From contig AP021856.1 of assembly GCA_017347445.1 (NCBI GenBank), forward strand, positions 2,798,613-2,862,612: DNA of 64,000 nucleotides, read 5' to 3'. The translations under genes were made by a program, and so were the position numbers. Position 1 is the stretch's first letter, and each line of letters begins with the position of its first letter. The DNA comes from Candidatus Brocadia pituitae (lineage in GTDB: Bacteria; Planctomycetota; Brocadiia; Brocadiales; Brocadiaceae). The notes under the pieces were generated by a model, which made no database searches, had not been told where the DNA came from, and saw nothing but the letters and a program-made list of their open reading frames with translations. Below are positions 36,819 through 47,419 of this stretch, piece by piece.

Positions 36819-39800
36819 ATGCCTCTTGATGAAATTTGTCTCCCGGATGAACCCCTCTGGTACAAGGATGTCATTATCTATGAGCTTCATGTACGGGCAT
36901 TCTACGATAGCAATGCTGATGGGATTGGAGATTTTGAGGGGCTTATAGAGAAGCTGGATTATCTGGAGAATCTTGGCATAACCGCCATATGGCTTCTCCC
37001 CTTTTATCCGTCACCGCTTAAAGATGATGGATACGATATTGCAAATTATTTCGGCATCCACCCTGATTATGGATTATTGCGGGATTTTAAGGAGTTTATC
37101 AGGGAAGCACACAGAAGGGGCATACGGATTATTACCGAGCTTGTATTGAATCATACCTCGGAGCGGCACCCTTGGTTTCAGATGGCAAGGAAGGCAAAAC
37201 CCGGTTCTGCATTGCGGAATTTTTATGTCTGGAGTGACTCGCCTGAAAGATATAAAGAAGTAAGGGTCATTTTTAAAGACTTCGAATTATCCAACTGGAC
37301 ATGGGACCCCGAGGTAAAGGCTTATTACTGGCATCGTTTTTTCTCACATCAGCCCGACTTGAATTACGATAATCCGCTGGTGCGGAAGAAGATCCTGAGG
37401 GTGATTAATTATTGGCTGGATATGGGCGTCGATGGATTCCGCTTAGATGCCGTACCCTATCTCTTTGAAAGGGAGGGCACAAATTGTGAAAGTTTGCCGG
37501 AGACCCACTCATTCTTAAAGGAACTCAGGGCATACCTTGATCATAAGGCTAAAAACAGGATGCTTCTTGCGGAGGCAAACCAATGGCCGGAGGATGCGGT
37601 AACTTACTTTGGAAACGGAGACGAGTGTCACATGGCATTCCATTTCCCCCTCATGCCCAGGTTATTCATGGCAATCTGGACCGAGGACAGATTTCCCATA
37701 ATTGATATCCTTGAACAAACGCCGTCAATTCCAGATACGTGTCATTGGGCATTTTTTCTAAGAAACCATGATGAACTTACCCTTGAGATGGTAAGTGATG
37801 AAGAAAAAGATTATATGTACCGGGTCTATGCGAAAGACCCGGTGGCAAGGATCAATCTCGGCATACGGAGACGCCTTGCCCCCCTGCTCGGAAATAACCG
37901 GAGAAAGGTGGAAATCATGAATATCCTGCTTTTCTCTCTCCCGGGCACTCCCATTGTCTATTACGGCGACGAAATTGGAATGGGAGATAATTACCATCTT
38001 GGCGACAGGAACGGCGTGAGGACACCCATGCAATGGAATATCGACAGAAACGCCGGTTTTTCCCGTGCAAATCCCCAAAAACTCTATCTCCCGCTTATTA
38101 TCGACCCGGAATATCATTACGAAGCCGTTAACGTTGAAAATCAGGAAAAGAATCAGGCTTCGCTGCTCTGGTGGATGCGAAGAGTTATCGCCATGAGGAA
38201 GCGTTTTAAGGCATTTGGAAGGGGAACTATTGAATTTCTATTTCCCGACAATCCAAAGGTGCTCGCATTTATCCGGCAGTATCAGGATGAGGTCGTCCTT
38301 GCCGTTATTAATCTCTCGCGTTTTTCGCAGGCAGTTGAACTCGATCTCTCAAAATTCGCCGGATTTCAGCCAGAAGACATCTTTAGCGGAAATAAATTCC
38401 CTCCCATAAAAGACACCCCCTATCTCCTTACCCTTGGCCATTATGATTATTTCTGGTTTGTCCTGAAAAAAGAAGAGAAAACCGCACCATTTCGCAAAAT
38501 ACGAAACATTCCTCATATCAGTGGAAACTGGAAAACAATCTTTACGGGAAAAACGAAAGAACTGCTGGAAAGGGAAATCTTGCCTCCTTATATGAAAATA
38601 TGCAGATACTTTGGCGGTACTATGCAGGAAATACGGGAAGTAAAAATTGCCGAACATATCAAAATCAAAGAAAACGCATGCGATGTACAGCTTCTTTTTC
38701 TGGAAATAAAATATACTACAGGATTATCAGATACCTGCCTGCTTCCCCTTTCTCTTTCATCCGGTGATAAGGCTGAAAGTATTGTCATAGAAAACCCACA
38801 TGCGGTTGTTGCACACTTCAGGTATGACAATGCCGAAGGAATTATTTATGACAGCATCTATGACGATGCATTCCGGAAACATCTTCTGGGAATGTTTGTC
38901 AGACGGCATGCGTTCCATGGACTTCATGGTGAGCTTATTACCACTGCGGGGAAGACGATAAAAAAACGTACCGGCAATGATCTCTTTTCGTTGAAATCCC
39001 ACGTTACTAAAGGGGAACAAAATAACTCATCCATCCTTTATGGCAAAGAACTCATTTGTAAACTTTACCGGCGCCTTGACGAAGGGATAAATCCTGAATT
39101 GGAAATTTGCAAGTTCCTTACTGATAAGATCTCTTTTCGCCACGTCCCCCCGCTTCTGGGAGCAATCGAATACAAGAGGCACGGAGGTGGATCCATAACT
39201 CTCGGTATGCTTCAGGCCTTTGTTCCGAATGAAGGCGATGCATGGACATACACCCTGGATTGGATAGGAAGATACACAGGTAGAATCATTGCCAGAAAAA
39301 ATGAAATTCAGGGAATGTCCCCTCTCCGCCCTTCCCTTTTCGATCCTGCCATTCAAGAAATACCCACACTCATTCAGGAATTGATAGGCGGCATCTACCT
39401 TGAGATGGTATCCCTCCTGGGAAAAAGGACTGCCGAACTTCATTTAGCACTTGCATCCGAAACGGAGGATCCAAATTTTGCACCAGAACCTTTTACCACA
39501 TCCTATCAACGGTCACTCTATCAGTCCATGCAGTCCCATACAAAAAGGATTTTTACGCTCCTCAGAAAAAACATGAAAAATATCCCTGATCATCTGAAAG
39601 GACTGACGAACAACATCCTCAATCTTGAAAAGGAAATCACGGATCGTTTCAAAGCCCTTTTCGCAAGGAAGATATCAGCAACGAAGATAAGGATCCACGG
39701 AGATTACCACCTGGGACAGGTCCTGTTCACGGGAAATGATTTTGTTATTGTTGACTTTGAAGGAGAACTTGCAAGAAATTTAAGCGAAAGAAGATTAAAG

Positions 39801-40151
39801 CGATCACCTTTAAGAGATGTGGCAGGGATGATTCGTTCCTTTCATTACGCCACCCATGCTGTCCTTTTAAACGATACCCGCACGAAATCAGAAGATATCC
39901 CGATGCTGGAACCCTGGATAGATTTATGGTACCGTTACGTGGGCGGCGTCTTTTTACGGTCATACCTTGAAACGGCAGGAAATGCACCTTTTGTCCCAAA
40001 GAACAGGGAAGAGCTTGACATTATGCTCAGGGCATATCTCCTGGAAAAAGCAGTTTATGAGATTGGACATGAAATAAATAATCGCCCGGTATGGGTCATA
40101 ATACCATTCAAGGGGATTCAACACCTGCTTGAGACCAAGCAAATCGTTTGA
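36819..40151 (+). CDS. treS: trehalose synthase / maltokinase fusion protein
   Basis: 1110 residues in two enzymes. Residues 1 to about 560 are a GH13 trehalose synthase (maltose to trehalose isomerase) with nucleophile D210 (DGFRLDAVPYL), acid/base E252 (AEANQ) and D318 (RNHDE). Residues about 600-1110 are a maltokinase with the kinase-like motif IRIHGDYHLGQVL and IVDFEGE. The fusion is known in actinobacteria and many Gram-negatives, where it turns trehalose into maltose-1-phosphate for the GlgE glycogen route. AAGGAG lies 8 nt before the ATG. It heads an operon with glgB 18 bp downstream. No glgE gene is in the window. Confidence 0.95.
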   Translation: MPLDEICLPDEPLWYKDVIIYELHVRAFYDSNADGIGDFEGLIEKLDYLENLGITAIWLLPFYPSPLKDDGYDIANYFGIHPDYGLLRDFKEFIREAHRRGIRIITELVLNHTSERHPWFQMARKAKPGSALRNFYVWSDSPERYKEVRVIFKDFELSNWTWDPEVKAYYWHRFFSHQPDLNYDNPLVRKKILRVINYWLDMGVDGFRLDAVPYLFEREGTNCESLPETHSFLKELRAYLDHKAKNRMLLAEANQWPEDAVTYFGNGDECHMAFHFPLMPRLFMAIWTEDRFPIIDILEQTPSIPDTCHWAFFLRNHDELTLEMVSDEEKDYMYRVYAKDPVARINLGIRRRLAPLLGNNRRKVEIMNILLFSLPGTPIVYYGDEIGMGDNYHLGDRNGVRTPMQWNIDRNAGFSRANPQKLYLPLIIDPEYHYEAVNVENQEKNQASLLWWMRRVIAMRKRFKAFGRGTIEFLFPDNPKVLAFIRQYQDEVVLAVINLSRFSQAVELDLSKFAGFQPEDIFSGNKFPPIKDTPYLLTLGHYDYFWFVLKKEEKTAPFRKIRNIPHISGNWKTIFTGKTKELLEREILPPYMKICRYFGGTMQEIREVKIAEHIKIKENACDVQLLFLEIKYTTGLSDTCLLPLSLSSGDKAESIVIENPHAVVAHFRYDNAEGIIYDSIYDDAFRKHLLGMFVRRHAFHGLHGELITTAGKTIKKRTGNDLFSLKSHVTKGEQNNSSILYGKELICKLYRRLDEGINPELEICKFLTDKISFRHVPPLLGAIEYKRHGGGSITLGMLQAFVPNEGDAWTYTLDWIGRYTGRIIARKNEIQGMSPLRPSLFDPAIQEIPTLIQELIGGIYLEMVSLLGKRTAELHLALASETEDPNFAPEPFTTSYQRSLYQSMQSHTKRIFTLLRKNMKNIPDHLKGLTNNILNLEKEITDRFKALFARKISATKIRIHGDYHLGQVLFTGNDFVIVDFEGELARNLSERRLKRSPLRDVAGMIRSFHYATHAVLLNDTRTKSEDIPMLEPWIDLWYRYVGGVFLRSYLETAGNAPFVPKNREELDIMLRAYLLEKAVYEIGHEINNRPVWVIIPFKGIQHLLETKQIV

Positions 40152-40169
40152 GATGAAAGAGAGAAATGT

Positions 40170-42083
40170 ATGAATACCATAAGCCTCTTTACCGATCATG
40201 ATATCTACCTCTTTAAAGAAGGGAACCATTTTCAGCTTTACAATAAACTTGGCTCCCGTAGGATAGTACATGGTGAAGTCACCGGTGTCTATTTTGCCGT
40301 GTGGGCGCCGAATGCGGAAAGGGTCTCGGTTGTTGGAGACTTTAACCAATGGAATAAAACATCTCACCCGTTAACACCACGAAAAGACGAGTCCGGTATC
40401 TGGGAAGGATTTATTAAAGACATTGAAAACGGGATGGTTTATAAATATCACATCGTTTCCCGCTACCAAAACTATACAGCGGATAAAGGCGATCCCTTCG
40501 CCCTGCGATGGGAAACCCCTCCCAAAACTGCATCGCTGGTGTGGGATCTGAAGTATGCATGGAATGACCATGCATGGATGAACACCCGCCACAAAGCCAA
40601 TTCGCTGGAGGCGCCATTTGCTATTTACGAAATCCATCTTGGTTCCTGGAAACGGGTTCCTGAAGAGGGAAACCGGTATCTTACCTATAAAGAAATGGCT
40701 CACCATCTTGGCGATTATCTGAAGGAGATGGGATTTACCCATGTTGAGCTGTTGCCGATTACCGAGCATCCCTTTTATGGTTCGTGGGGATATCAGACGG
40801 TGGGATACTTTGCGCCCACCAGCAGGTACGGGAATCCTCAGGATTTTATGTATTTCGTTGATTATCTGCATCAATGTGGAATCGGGGTTATTCTTGACTG
40901 GGTGCCTTCCCATTTTCCCGCCGATGAGTATGGCCTTGTCTATTTTGACGGCACACACCTCTATGAACATGCAGACCCAAAAAAAGGCTTTCATCCGGAC
41001 TGGAAGAGCTACATTTTTAATTATGGCAGAAATGAAGTAAGGAATTTTCTTATCAGCAGCGCCTTCCTTTGGCTTGATAAATACCATATCGACGGGCTCA
41101 GGGTAGATGCCGTAGCATCGATGCTCTATCTCGACTATTCAAGAAAAGAGGGAGAATGGATACCCAACCAATACGGCAGCAGGGAAAATTTAGAGGCGAT
41201 TGCGTTCATAAAAAGATTTAACGAGGCTGTTTATGAGGCCTACCCCAGTATTCAAACGATAGCTGAAGAATCAACCGCATGGCCTATGGTGTCCAAACCA
41301 ACGTATGTCGGCGGTCTCGGATTTGGCATGAAATGGAATATGGGATGGATGAATGATACCCTGGCATATTTTACCAAAGACCCGCTTTATCGAAAGTACT
41401 ATAACAACCAACTTACCTTTAGCATTATGTACGCATTCTCCGAAAACTTTGTCCTGCCCTTTTCCCATGATGAGGTTGTCCATGGGAAAGGATCTTTAGT
41501 GGGAAAAATGCCGGGTGACGAGTGGCAGCGGTATGCAAATCTCAGGCTCCTCCTTGGATATATGTACGGACATCCCGGGAAAAAACTCCTTTTTATGGGA
41601 GATGAATTTGCCCAGGTGAAGGAATGGCACCATGACGAGAGCCTGGAATGGCATGTCTTACAATATCCTTTTCACGCAGGCGTCCAAAGATGGGTCAAGG
41701 ATTTAAATCACCTTTATAGAAGCGAGCCTGCATTATACGAACGTGATTTTTCTTTCGACGGATTTGAGTGGATCGACTTTCACGATTGGGAATGCAACGT
41801 TATCAGCTTCATCAGAAAGGGAAAGTCACCGGATGATGTCATCCTTGTAGCAGGGAACTTTACCCCCGTACCGCGGCATAATTACCGGGTGGGTATCCCT
41901 CAGGGCGGCTTTTGGAAGGAAGCGCTTAACAGCGATGCAACTGTCTATGGTGGCAGCGGGCAGGGAAATTCTGGCGGCGTGGATGCTTCACCAATACCCG
42001 TTCATGGGCGGGCATATTCCCTTTCTCTGACCTTGCCTCCCTTAGGAATTCTTATCCTGAAGCATGAAGGTGGCATTCGCTGA
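40170..42083 (+). CDS. glgB: 1,4-alpha-glucan branching enzyme
   Basis: Makes alpha-1,6 branches in glycogen. 637 residues: N-terminal CBM48 ([24 protein letters not shown]), GH13 barrel with nucleophile Asp in [20 protein letters not shown] and acid/base Glu in TIAEEST, then [13 protein letters not shown] and a C-terminal all-beta domain. Length matches the short GlgB type that lacks the extra N1 domain. It overlaps the next start by one base (TGATG). Confidence 0.96.
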   Translation: MNTISLFTDHDIYLFKEGNHFQLYNKLGSRRIVHGEVTGVYFAVWAPNAERVSVVGDFNQWNKTSHPLTPRKDESGIWEGFIKDIENGMVYKYHIVSRYQNYTADKGDPFALRWETPPKTASLVWDLKYAWNDHAWMNTRHKANSLEAPFAIYEIHLGSWKRVPEEGNRYLTYKEMAHHLGDYLKEMGFTHVELLPITEHPFYGSWGYQTVGYFAPTSRYGNPQDFMYFVDYLHQCGIGVILDWVPSHFPADEYGLVYFDGTHLYEHADPKKGFHPDWKSYIFNYGRNEVRNFLISSAFLWLDKYHIDGLRVDAVASMLYLDYSRKEGEWIPNQYGSRENLEAIAFIKRFNEAVYEAYPSIQTIAEESTAWPMVSKPTYVGGLGFGMKWNMGWMNDTLAYFTKDPLYRKYYNNQLTFSIMYAFSENFVLPFSHDEVVHGKGSLVGKMPGDEWQRYANLRLLLGYMYGHPGKKLLFMGDEFAQVKEWHHDESLEWHVLQYPFHAGVQRWVKDLNHLYRSEPALYERDFSFDGFEWIDFHDWECNVISFIRKGKSPDDVILVAGNFTPVPRHNYRVGIPQGGFWKEALNSDATVYGGSGQGNSGGVDASPIPVHGRAYSLSLTLPPLGILILKHEGGIR

Positions 42084-44524
42084 TGGATAGATTTATCTGC
42101 ATACACGGACATTTCTATCAACCACCGCGGGAAAATCCATGGCTGGAGGCCATCGAATTACAGGATTCTGCCTTGCCATACCATGATTGGAACGAAAGGA
42201 TTACCGCTGAATGTTACTCCCGCAATGCTGCATCGCGCATTCTGGACGGAGAAGGACGTATCAGAGAGATCGTCAGTAATTACGCACGAATAAGTTTTAA
42301 TTTCGGTCCTACCCTCCTTTCCTGGATGGAGAAATATGCACCTGATATATACCGGGCCATACTCGATGCAGACAGAAAAAGTATGGAATGGCGCTCCGGT
42401 CATGGAAACGCAATTGCGCAGGTATATAATCACGTAATCATGCCCCTGGCAAATACCCGTGACAAGCGCACTCAAATCCTCTGGGGTATAAGAGATTTTG
42501 AGCATAGATTCCGGCGTTTTCCGGAAGGCATGTGGCTTTCAGAAACAGCAGTTGACCGGGAGACACTGAATATTATGGCAGAATACGGCATAAAATTTAC
42601 CATCCTTGCCCCGCATCAGGCGTCCAGGGTAAGGAAGGTTGGTGCAGATAAATGGAAAGATGTAAGCGAAGGACGCATTGATCCTACAAGGGCTTATGTA
42701 TGTAAATTATCATCTGACAAAACCATAAATATCTTCTTTTACGACGGGCCTATATCCCGTGCCGTGGCATTTGAAAAGTTACTGACCCGGGGAGAAGATT
42801 TTGCCAGTCGACTGTTAAGTGGTTTTTCTGATAAACGGCAATGGTCTCAGCTTCTCCATATTGCAACTGATGGGGAGTCATATGGACATCATCACCGGTT
42901 TGGAGACATGTCCCTTGCCTTTGCCCTTAATGATATAGAGTCCCGGGGACTTGCAAGACTGACAAATTATGGCGAATATCTGGAGAAACACCCACCAATG
43001 CATGAAGTGGAAATATTTCCTCATTCATCCTGGAGTTGTATGCATGGTATAGAACGATGGAAGGGCAACTGCGGATGTAACTCTGGTGGGCATCCTGAAT
43101 GGAACCAGAAATGGCGTACTCCACTCCGTGATGCTTTTGACTGGCTGAGAGACCAGATGGTGATAAAATACGAACAAAAGGCAAAGAAATATCTAAAAGA
43201 CCCCTGGCAGGCAAGGGACGAATATATCACCCTTTACCTTGACCGTTCAGAAGTTCAGGTAAACAAGTTTTTTGAACGGTATGCCGTAAAGACCCTCAGT
43301 GCCAAGGAAATCATCTTCGTGCTTGAATTACTCGAAATCCAAAGAAACACCCTCCTGATGTACACGAGCTGCGGCTGGTTTTTTGACGAGCTTTCAGGAA
43401 TTGAAACCATTCAGATCATGCAATACGCCGGAAGGGCAATTCAACTGTCAGAAAAAGTATTTGGTTACAGTATAGAAAATGTCTTTTTAGATAAACTTGC
43501 TCAGGCAAAAAGTAATATCGTTGCACAGAAAGACGGGGCGCACATTTACGGTAAATTTATTAAGCCAGCCATGATCGACGTCAAAAAGGTCGGGGTACAC
43601 TATGCCGTGAGTTCGATCTTCGAGGATTACCCGGAAAACACCAGGATTTATTGCTATACGGTTACCAGAGAAGATTATCACCGGGAAGATGCAGGAAAAA
43701 TAAAAATCGCTGTAGGACGGGCTTCTATCAGGTCTGAAATAATCAGGGAAACCGAACGTTTATGCTTCTGTGTGTTGCATCTCGACAATCATGATTTTAT
43801 CGGTGGAGTGCATACCTTTCTCGCAGATGATACGTATGCATCAATGAAAAATGAGGTCATGACATTATTTGAAAAGGGTGCTTTTTCTGATTTGATAAGG
43901 GTGATGGATAAACACTTTGGTATGCACAACTATTCACTCAAACATCTTTTCAAGGACGAACAACGGAAGATCGTCAATCAGGTCATCAGCTCAATCATCG
44001 AGGAATTTGAAGAGACCTATCGCCGTATGTATGAGAATAATCGCATTTTGATGGGTTTTTTACAGGAAACAGGCATGCCCATACCACGAGTATTTTATAC
44101 CGCTGCTGAGTTTACCCTGAACCAGGATTTAAAAAAGGCTTGCGAAGAAGAAAAGGATCCGCGCAGGACACAAATCATCCTGCTTGACATAAAAAAATGG
44201 AATATCCCCATTCATGCGACAGATCATGAATTCGCAATACGCCGCCGGATCGAAATGTTAATGGATGAATTGCGGAAGCATCCAACTGGTTTTTCCCTGC
44301 TTCAAAAGATAGAGAGAAAGCTGCAGCTCTTCCCTGCGTTGCCTTTCACGATCGATCTCTGGCATGTACAAAATGTTTATTACGATATGGCAAAAACAAC
44401 GTATAAGGAATTTCTGATCAAGGCAAAAGCTGGTGATACAGACGCAGCCCATTGGACAGAAAAGTTCAAACAGATTGGACACAGATTGTCTTTTAATATA
44501 GCAGCAGTGATGCCTGAAGCTTAA
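42083..44524 (+). CDS. glycoside hydrolase family 57 / DUF3536 protein
   Basis: 813 residues. The N-terminal GH57 barrel begins RFICIHGHFYQPPRENPWLE and contains GMWLSETAVDRETLNIMAEYGIKF, with the likely nucleophile Glu, and DGESYGHHHRFGDM, with a likely catalytic Asp. The C-terminal half is DUF3536. GH57 enzymes include alpha-amylases, 4-alpha-glucanotransferases and branching enzymes; the context with glgB, treS-mak and malQ supports an alpha-glucan substrate. Exact activity is not readable from sequence. Translation is coupled to glgB by a one-base overlap. Confidence 0.88.
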   Translation: MDRFICIHGHFYQPPRENPWLEAIELQDSALPYHDWNERITAECYSRNAASRILDGEGRIREIVSNYARISFNFGPTLLSWMEKYAPDIYRAILDADRKSMEWRSGHGNAIAQVYNHVIMPLANTRDKRTQILWGIRDFEHRFRRFPEGMWLSETAVDRETLNIMAEYGIKFTILAPHQASRVRKVGADKWKDVSEGRIDPTRAYVCKLSSDKTINIFFYDGPISRAVAFEKLLTRGEDFASRLLSGFSDKRQWSQLLHIATDGESYGHHHRFGDMSLAFALNDIESRGLARLTNYGEYLEKHPPMHEVEIFPHSSWSCMHGIERWKGNCGCNSGGHPEWNQKWRTPLRDAFDWLRDQMVIKYEQKAKKYLKDPWQARDEYITLYLDRSEVQVNKFFERYAVKTLSAKEIIFVLELLEIQRNTLLMYTSCGWFFDELSGIETIQIMQYAGRAIQLSEKVFGYSIENVFLDKLAQAKSNIVAQKDGAHIYGKFIKPAMIDVKKVGVHYAVSSIFEDYPENTRIYCYTVTREDYHREDAGKIKIAVGRASIRSEIIRETERLCFCVLHLDNHDFIGGVHTFLADDTYASMKNEVMTLFEKGAFSDLIRVMDKHFGMHNYSLKHLFKDEQRKIVNQVISSIIEEFEETYRRMYENNRILMGFLQETGMPIPRVFYTAAEFTLNQDLKKACEEEKDPRRTQIILLDIKKWNIPIHATDHEFAIRRRIEMLMDELRKHPTGFSLLQKIERKLQLFPALPFTIDLWHVQNVYYDMAKTTYKEFLIKAKAGDTDAAHWTEKFKQIGHRLSFNIAAVMPEA

Positions 44525-44546
44525 GAGTATCATTTTCATGCACGAG

Positions 44547-45689
44547 TGTATACTTGCAAAAATAAGTTAAATATAGTAGACTCCTTTTATTTCTATATGA
44601 AGGAGGTCTGCCATGCCAAGAAAAGCACCAATACCTTGTTGTTCGGAGCAAGATCGGCAGATTCTTGCCGAATGGGCTAATAGTCGGAGTGCAGAGTGGA
44701 GGCTTGTTGGACGAGCTAAAATCATGAACATGCTGCTTGCCGGAGAGCAGGTGAATAAGGTGGCCACAGCCCTTGGGACATCCCAGAAAACTGTTATTGA
44801 GTGGCGTGGTCGCTTTAGTACAAACGGGATCAAAGGCTTGTACGATCTGCCTCGTTCCGGCAAACCTGCGAAATATGATAAGGAGTTTCGCAATCAGGTT
44901 TTGAAGACATTGGAGCTTGAGCCGCCAAAAGGACAGGCAAGTTGGGATGGTCCCTCCCTTGCAAAGCATTTGGGGGCATCAGACGATGCCATCTGGCGTA
45001 TTCTTCGAAAGGAAGGCATTTGCCTTGCGCGGCAAAGAAGCTGGTGTGTGAGTACTGACCCGGAATTTACGACCAAGGCGGCTGATATCGTAGGTTTATA
45101 CCTGTCCCCGCCAGAGAATGCCATAGTGATTTCTGTTGACGAAAAGCCAAGTATACAAGCTTTAGAGCGAACCAAAGGCTATGTATGTACAAGCAACAGA
45201 AAAATCGTACATGGTCTTAAAAGTACCTATAAGCGTCATGGGACGCTGAACCTGTTTGCAGCTCTCAACGTGGCAACAGGAACTATTCATACGCAAACAA
45301 CAGAATTAAAAAGACGAGTGGAATTTCTGGCATTCATGGATCAACTGCTTTTGGATTTACCGGATAGCGACAAGAAGGAAATCCATGTTATTCTCGACAA
45401 CTACTGTATTCACAAGCGAAACGGGGAATGGTTGGCAGCACACCCGAATGTTAAATTCCATTTTACACCTACTTCTGCAAGTTGGCTCAATCAGGTGGAA
45501 ATATGGTTTGGTATTCTTTCGAGAAAAGCTTTGAAGAACGCCAGCTTTAAAAGTGTTGAGCAATTGAGGTGTGCAATCGAGGCATTCATCGAAGCTTATC
45601 AACCGAATGCAAAACCTTTCGTGTGGCGTAAGAGAGAGGTTAAGGGTTCGCAATTAAGAAATACTATAATGAATTTATGCAATTAAGCA
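44547..45689 (+). mobile_element. IS630-family insertion sequence, copy 1
   Basis: 1143 bp, ends TGTATACTTGC...GCAATTAAGCA with imperfect inverted repeats (TGYWTAMTTGCAWAAAT). CGAG is repeated on both sides (44543-44546 and 45690-45693). It is identical to the copy at 58600-59742 except for one silent base (45590 C versus 59643 A). It lies between the GH57 gene and malQ. The right target copy contributes to the malQ ribosome binding site. Confidence 0.9.
44613..45686 (+). CDS. IS630-family transposase, copy 1
   Basis: 357 residues. N-terminal helix-turn-helix domains (KVATALGTSQKTVIEWRGRF; GPSLAKHLGASDDAIWRIL) precede the DDE core: VISVDEKPSIQALERT (first Asp), IHVILDNYCIHKR (second Asp) and TSASWLNQVEIWFGILSRK (Glu). 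The frame is intact with an AAGGAGG site. It is probably functional, given two almost identical copies in the window. Confidence 0.93.
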   Translation: MPRKAPIPCCSEQDRQILAEWANSRSAEWRLVGRAKIMNMLLAGEQVNKVATALGTSQKTVIEWRGRFSTNGIKGLYDLPRSGKPAKYDKEFRNQVLKTLELEPPKGQASWDGPSLAKHLGASDDAIWRILRKEGICLARQRSWCVSTDPEFTTKAADIVGLYLSPPENAIVISVDEKPSIQALERTKGYVCTSNRKIVHGLKSTYKRHGTLNLFAALNVATGTIHTQTTELKRRVEFLAFMDQLLLDLPDSDKKEIHVILDNYCIHKRNGEWLAAHPNVKFHFTPTSASWLNQVEIWFGILSRKALKNASFKSVEQLRCAIEAFIEAYQPNAKPFVWRKREVKGSQLRNTIMNLCN

Positions 45690-45700
45690 CGAGGAACTGA

Positions 45701-47197
45701 ATGAACAGAAGATGCGGCATACTACTTCATATCACCTCTCTTCCCTCTCCTCATGGTGTGGGAGATTTTGGTGAAGCGGCTTACCGGTTTGTGGATTTTC
45801 TTGCCGAAACCAGGCAGTCTCTGTGGCAAATCCTCCCCTTAAATCCCACTTCTACCGTATACGGAAATAGCCCTTACAGCAGTAATTCAGCCTATGCGGG
45901 AAATCAGAACATGATAAGTCTTGATCTCCTGATACAAGACGGTATCCTCTCAGAATCTGATATGAAAGACCATCCAACCTTTCCTAACGATAGGATCGAT
46001 TATCATATCATTACTTCCTTTAAAGAAAATGCCCTTCGTGTAGCATATAAAAACACCCGCCCTACGCTGGGAAAAAACCAGGAATTCGAAGAATTTTGTA
46101 ACGAAAATGCGCATTGGCTTGAGGATTATACCCTCTTTATAACCCTGAAGGAGAGCTTTCATGGAGCTGCCTGGCACGAATGGCCTGAAGGTTTACGGCA
46201 CAGGAAAGAAGACGCTATGGGGGAGTGGAGAAAAAAAGAGAAGGATCGGATTCTGATGGAAAAGTTTTTTCAATTCCTTTTTTTCAGGCAGTGGTTTTCT
46301 CTGAAAAAATATTGTAATGCAAAAAACATACAGATCATTGGCGATGTTCCTATCTATGTCACAGATGATAGCGCAGAAGTGTGGGCGAAACCCGAAATAT
46401 TTAAGATGGATGATACCAGTAAACCACGGTTCGTCGCCGGAGTTCCGCCTGATTATTTCAGTACAACAGGACAACGGTGGGGAAACCCGGTTTATAACTG
46501 GGACATTCTCAAAGCTACGGGTTACTCGTGGTGGCTGAGGCGCATAGAGTATAATCTGAAACTGTACGATATTGTCAGGCTCGACCACTTCAGAGGTTTT
46601 GTTTCATACTGGGAAATTCCGTCCAGTGAAAAAACAGCCATACATGGGAAATGGGTAGATGCACCGGTAAAGGATTTCTTTAACATCCTGTACCGGCATT
46701 TTCCAAGCCTTCCCATTATTGCCGAAGACCTCGGGACGATAACCCCGGACGTAAGAGAAATTATAACTATGTATGGAATCCCGGGCATGAAAGTGCTCCT
46801 CTTTGCCTTTGGAGATGATTTGCCCATTAACCCATACATCCCGCATAACTATACCCACCAGTGCATTGTATACACGGGAACCCATGATAACAACACCGTG
46901 AAAGGCTGGTTTAAAAGAGAGGCAAGCATAGAAGACAAAAAAAGAATTCACACATACCTGGGCAAGGAAGTTACGGAAGGCACGATTCACCGCGAAATGA
47001 TCCGGCTGGCGATGATGTCTGTTGCAAATATGGTGGTGATACCTATGCAAGATGTGCTTGGTCTGGGGGAAGAATCGAGGATGAACTTGCCGGCGACTTC
47101 GGAAAATAACTGGAGATGGAGACTCTTACCGGAACAAATTACCCCCGCCCTCGTACAAGAGCTAACGGAAGCAACGGTCATATACGGCAGAGGGTGA
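45701..47197 (+). CDS. malQ: 4-alpha-glucanotransferase (amylomaltase)
   Basis: GH77 disproportionating enzyme that rearranges malto-oligosaccharides. 498 residues, normal length. Motifs are GILLHITSLPSPHGVGDFG, YGNSPYSSNSAYAGN, the nucleophile Asp in IVRLDHFRGF, the acid/base Glu in PIIAEDLG, and YTGTHDNNTVKGW. AGGA lies 5 nt before the ATG. It was probably the last gene of the treS-glgB-GH57 operon before the IS630 element entered. Confidence 0.95.
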   Translation: MNRRCGILLHITSLPSPHGVGDFGEAAYRFVDFLAETRQSLWQILPLNPTSTVYGNSPYSSNSAYAGNQNMISLDLLIQDGILSESDMKDHPTFPNDRIDYHIITSFKENALRVAYKNTRPTLGKNQEFEEFCNENAHWLEDYTLFITLKESFHGAAWHEWPEGLRHRKEDAMGEWRKKEKDRILMEKFFQFLFFRQWFSLKKYCNAKNIQIIGDVPIYVTDDSAEVWAKPEIFKMDDTSKPRFVAGVPPDYFSTTGQRWGNPVYNWDILKATGYSWWLRRIEYNLKLYDIVRLDHFRGFVSYWEIPSSEKTAIHGKWVDAPVKDFFNILYRHFPSLPIIAEDLGTITPDVREIITMYGIPGMKVLLFAFGDDLPINPYIPHNYTHQCIVYTGTHDNNTVKGWFKREASIEDKKRIHTYLGKEVTEGTIHREMIRLAMMSVANMVVIPMQDVLGLGEESRMNLPATSENNWRWRLLPEQITPALVQELTEATVIYGRG

Positions 47198-47270
47198 GGT
47201 GCCAAGCCTTCATTATTCAACGAAGAATATTTTTTGAATACTTCGACTTCTTCCCTGAATTTATTTTCTT

Positions 47271-47419
47271 GTAACAATTTAGTTTTTTGAAAAAGTAGGG
47301 GCAAAGCATTTGCCCGCTTGGGTATGGACGTGTTTGTGCCAATTACAGCAAATGCTTCGCCCCTACACGGCATGGTAAACATCGCTATTATTGGAGTTTT
47401 CAAAAAACTAAATTGTTAC
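47271..47419. repeat. 149-bp MITE with perfect 23-bp terminal inverted repeats
   Basis: Ends are GTAACAATTTAGTTTTTTGA plus AAA and the exact complement. A second, inner pair (GTAGGGGC..AAGCATTTGC and GCAAATGCTT.CGCCCCTAC) makes nearly the whole element a hairpin. ATTTTCTT/ATTTTCTC flanks may be an 8-bp target duplication. No coding capacity. It lies 74 bp past malQ. Confidence 0.8.
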
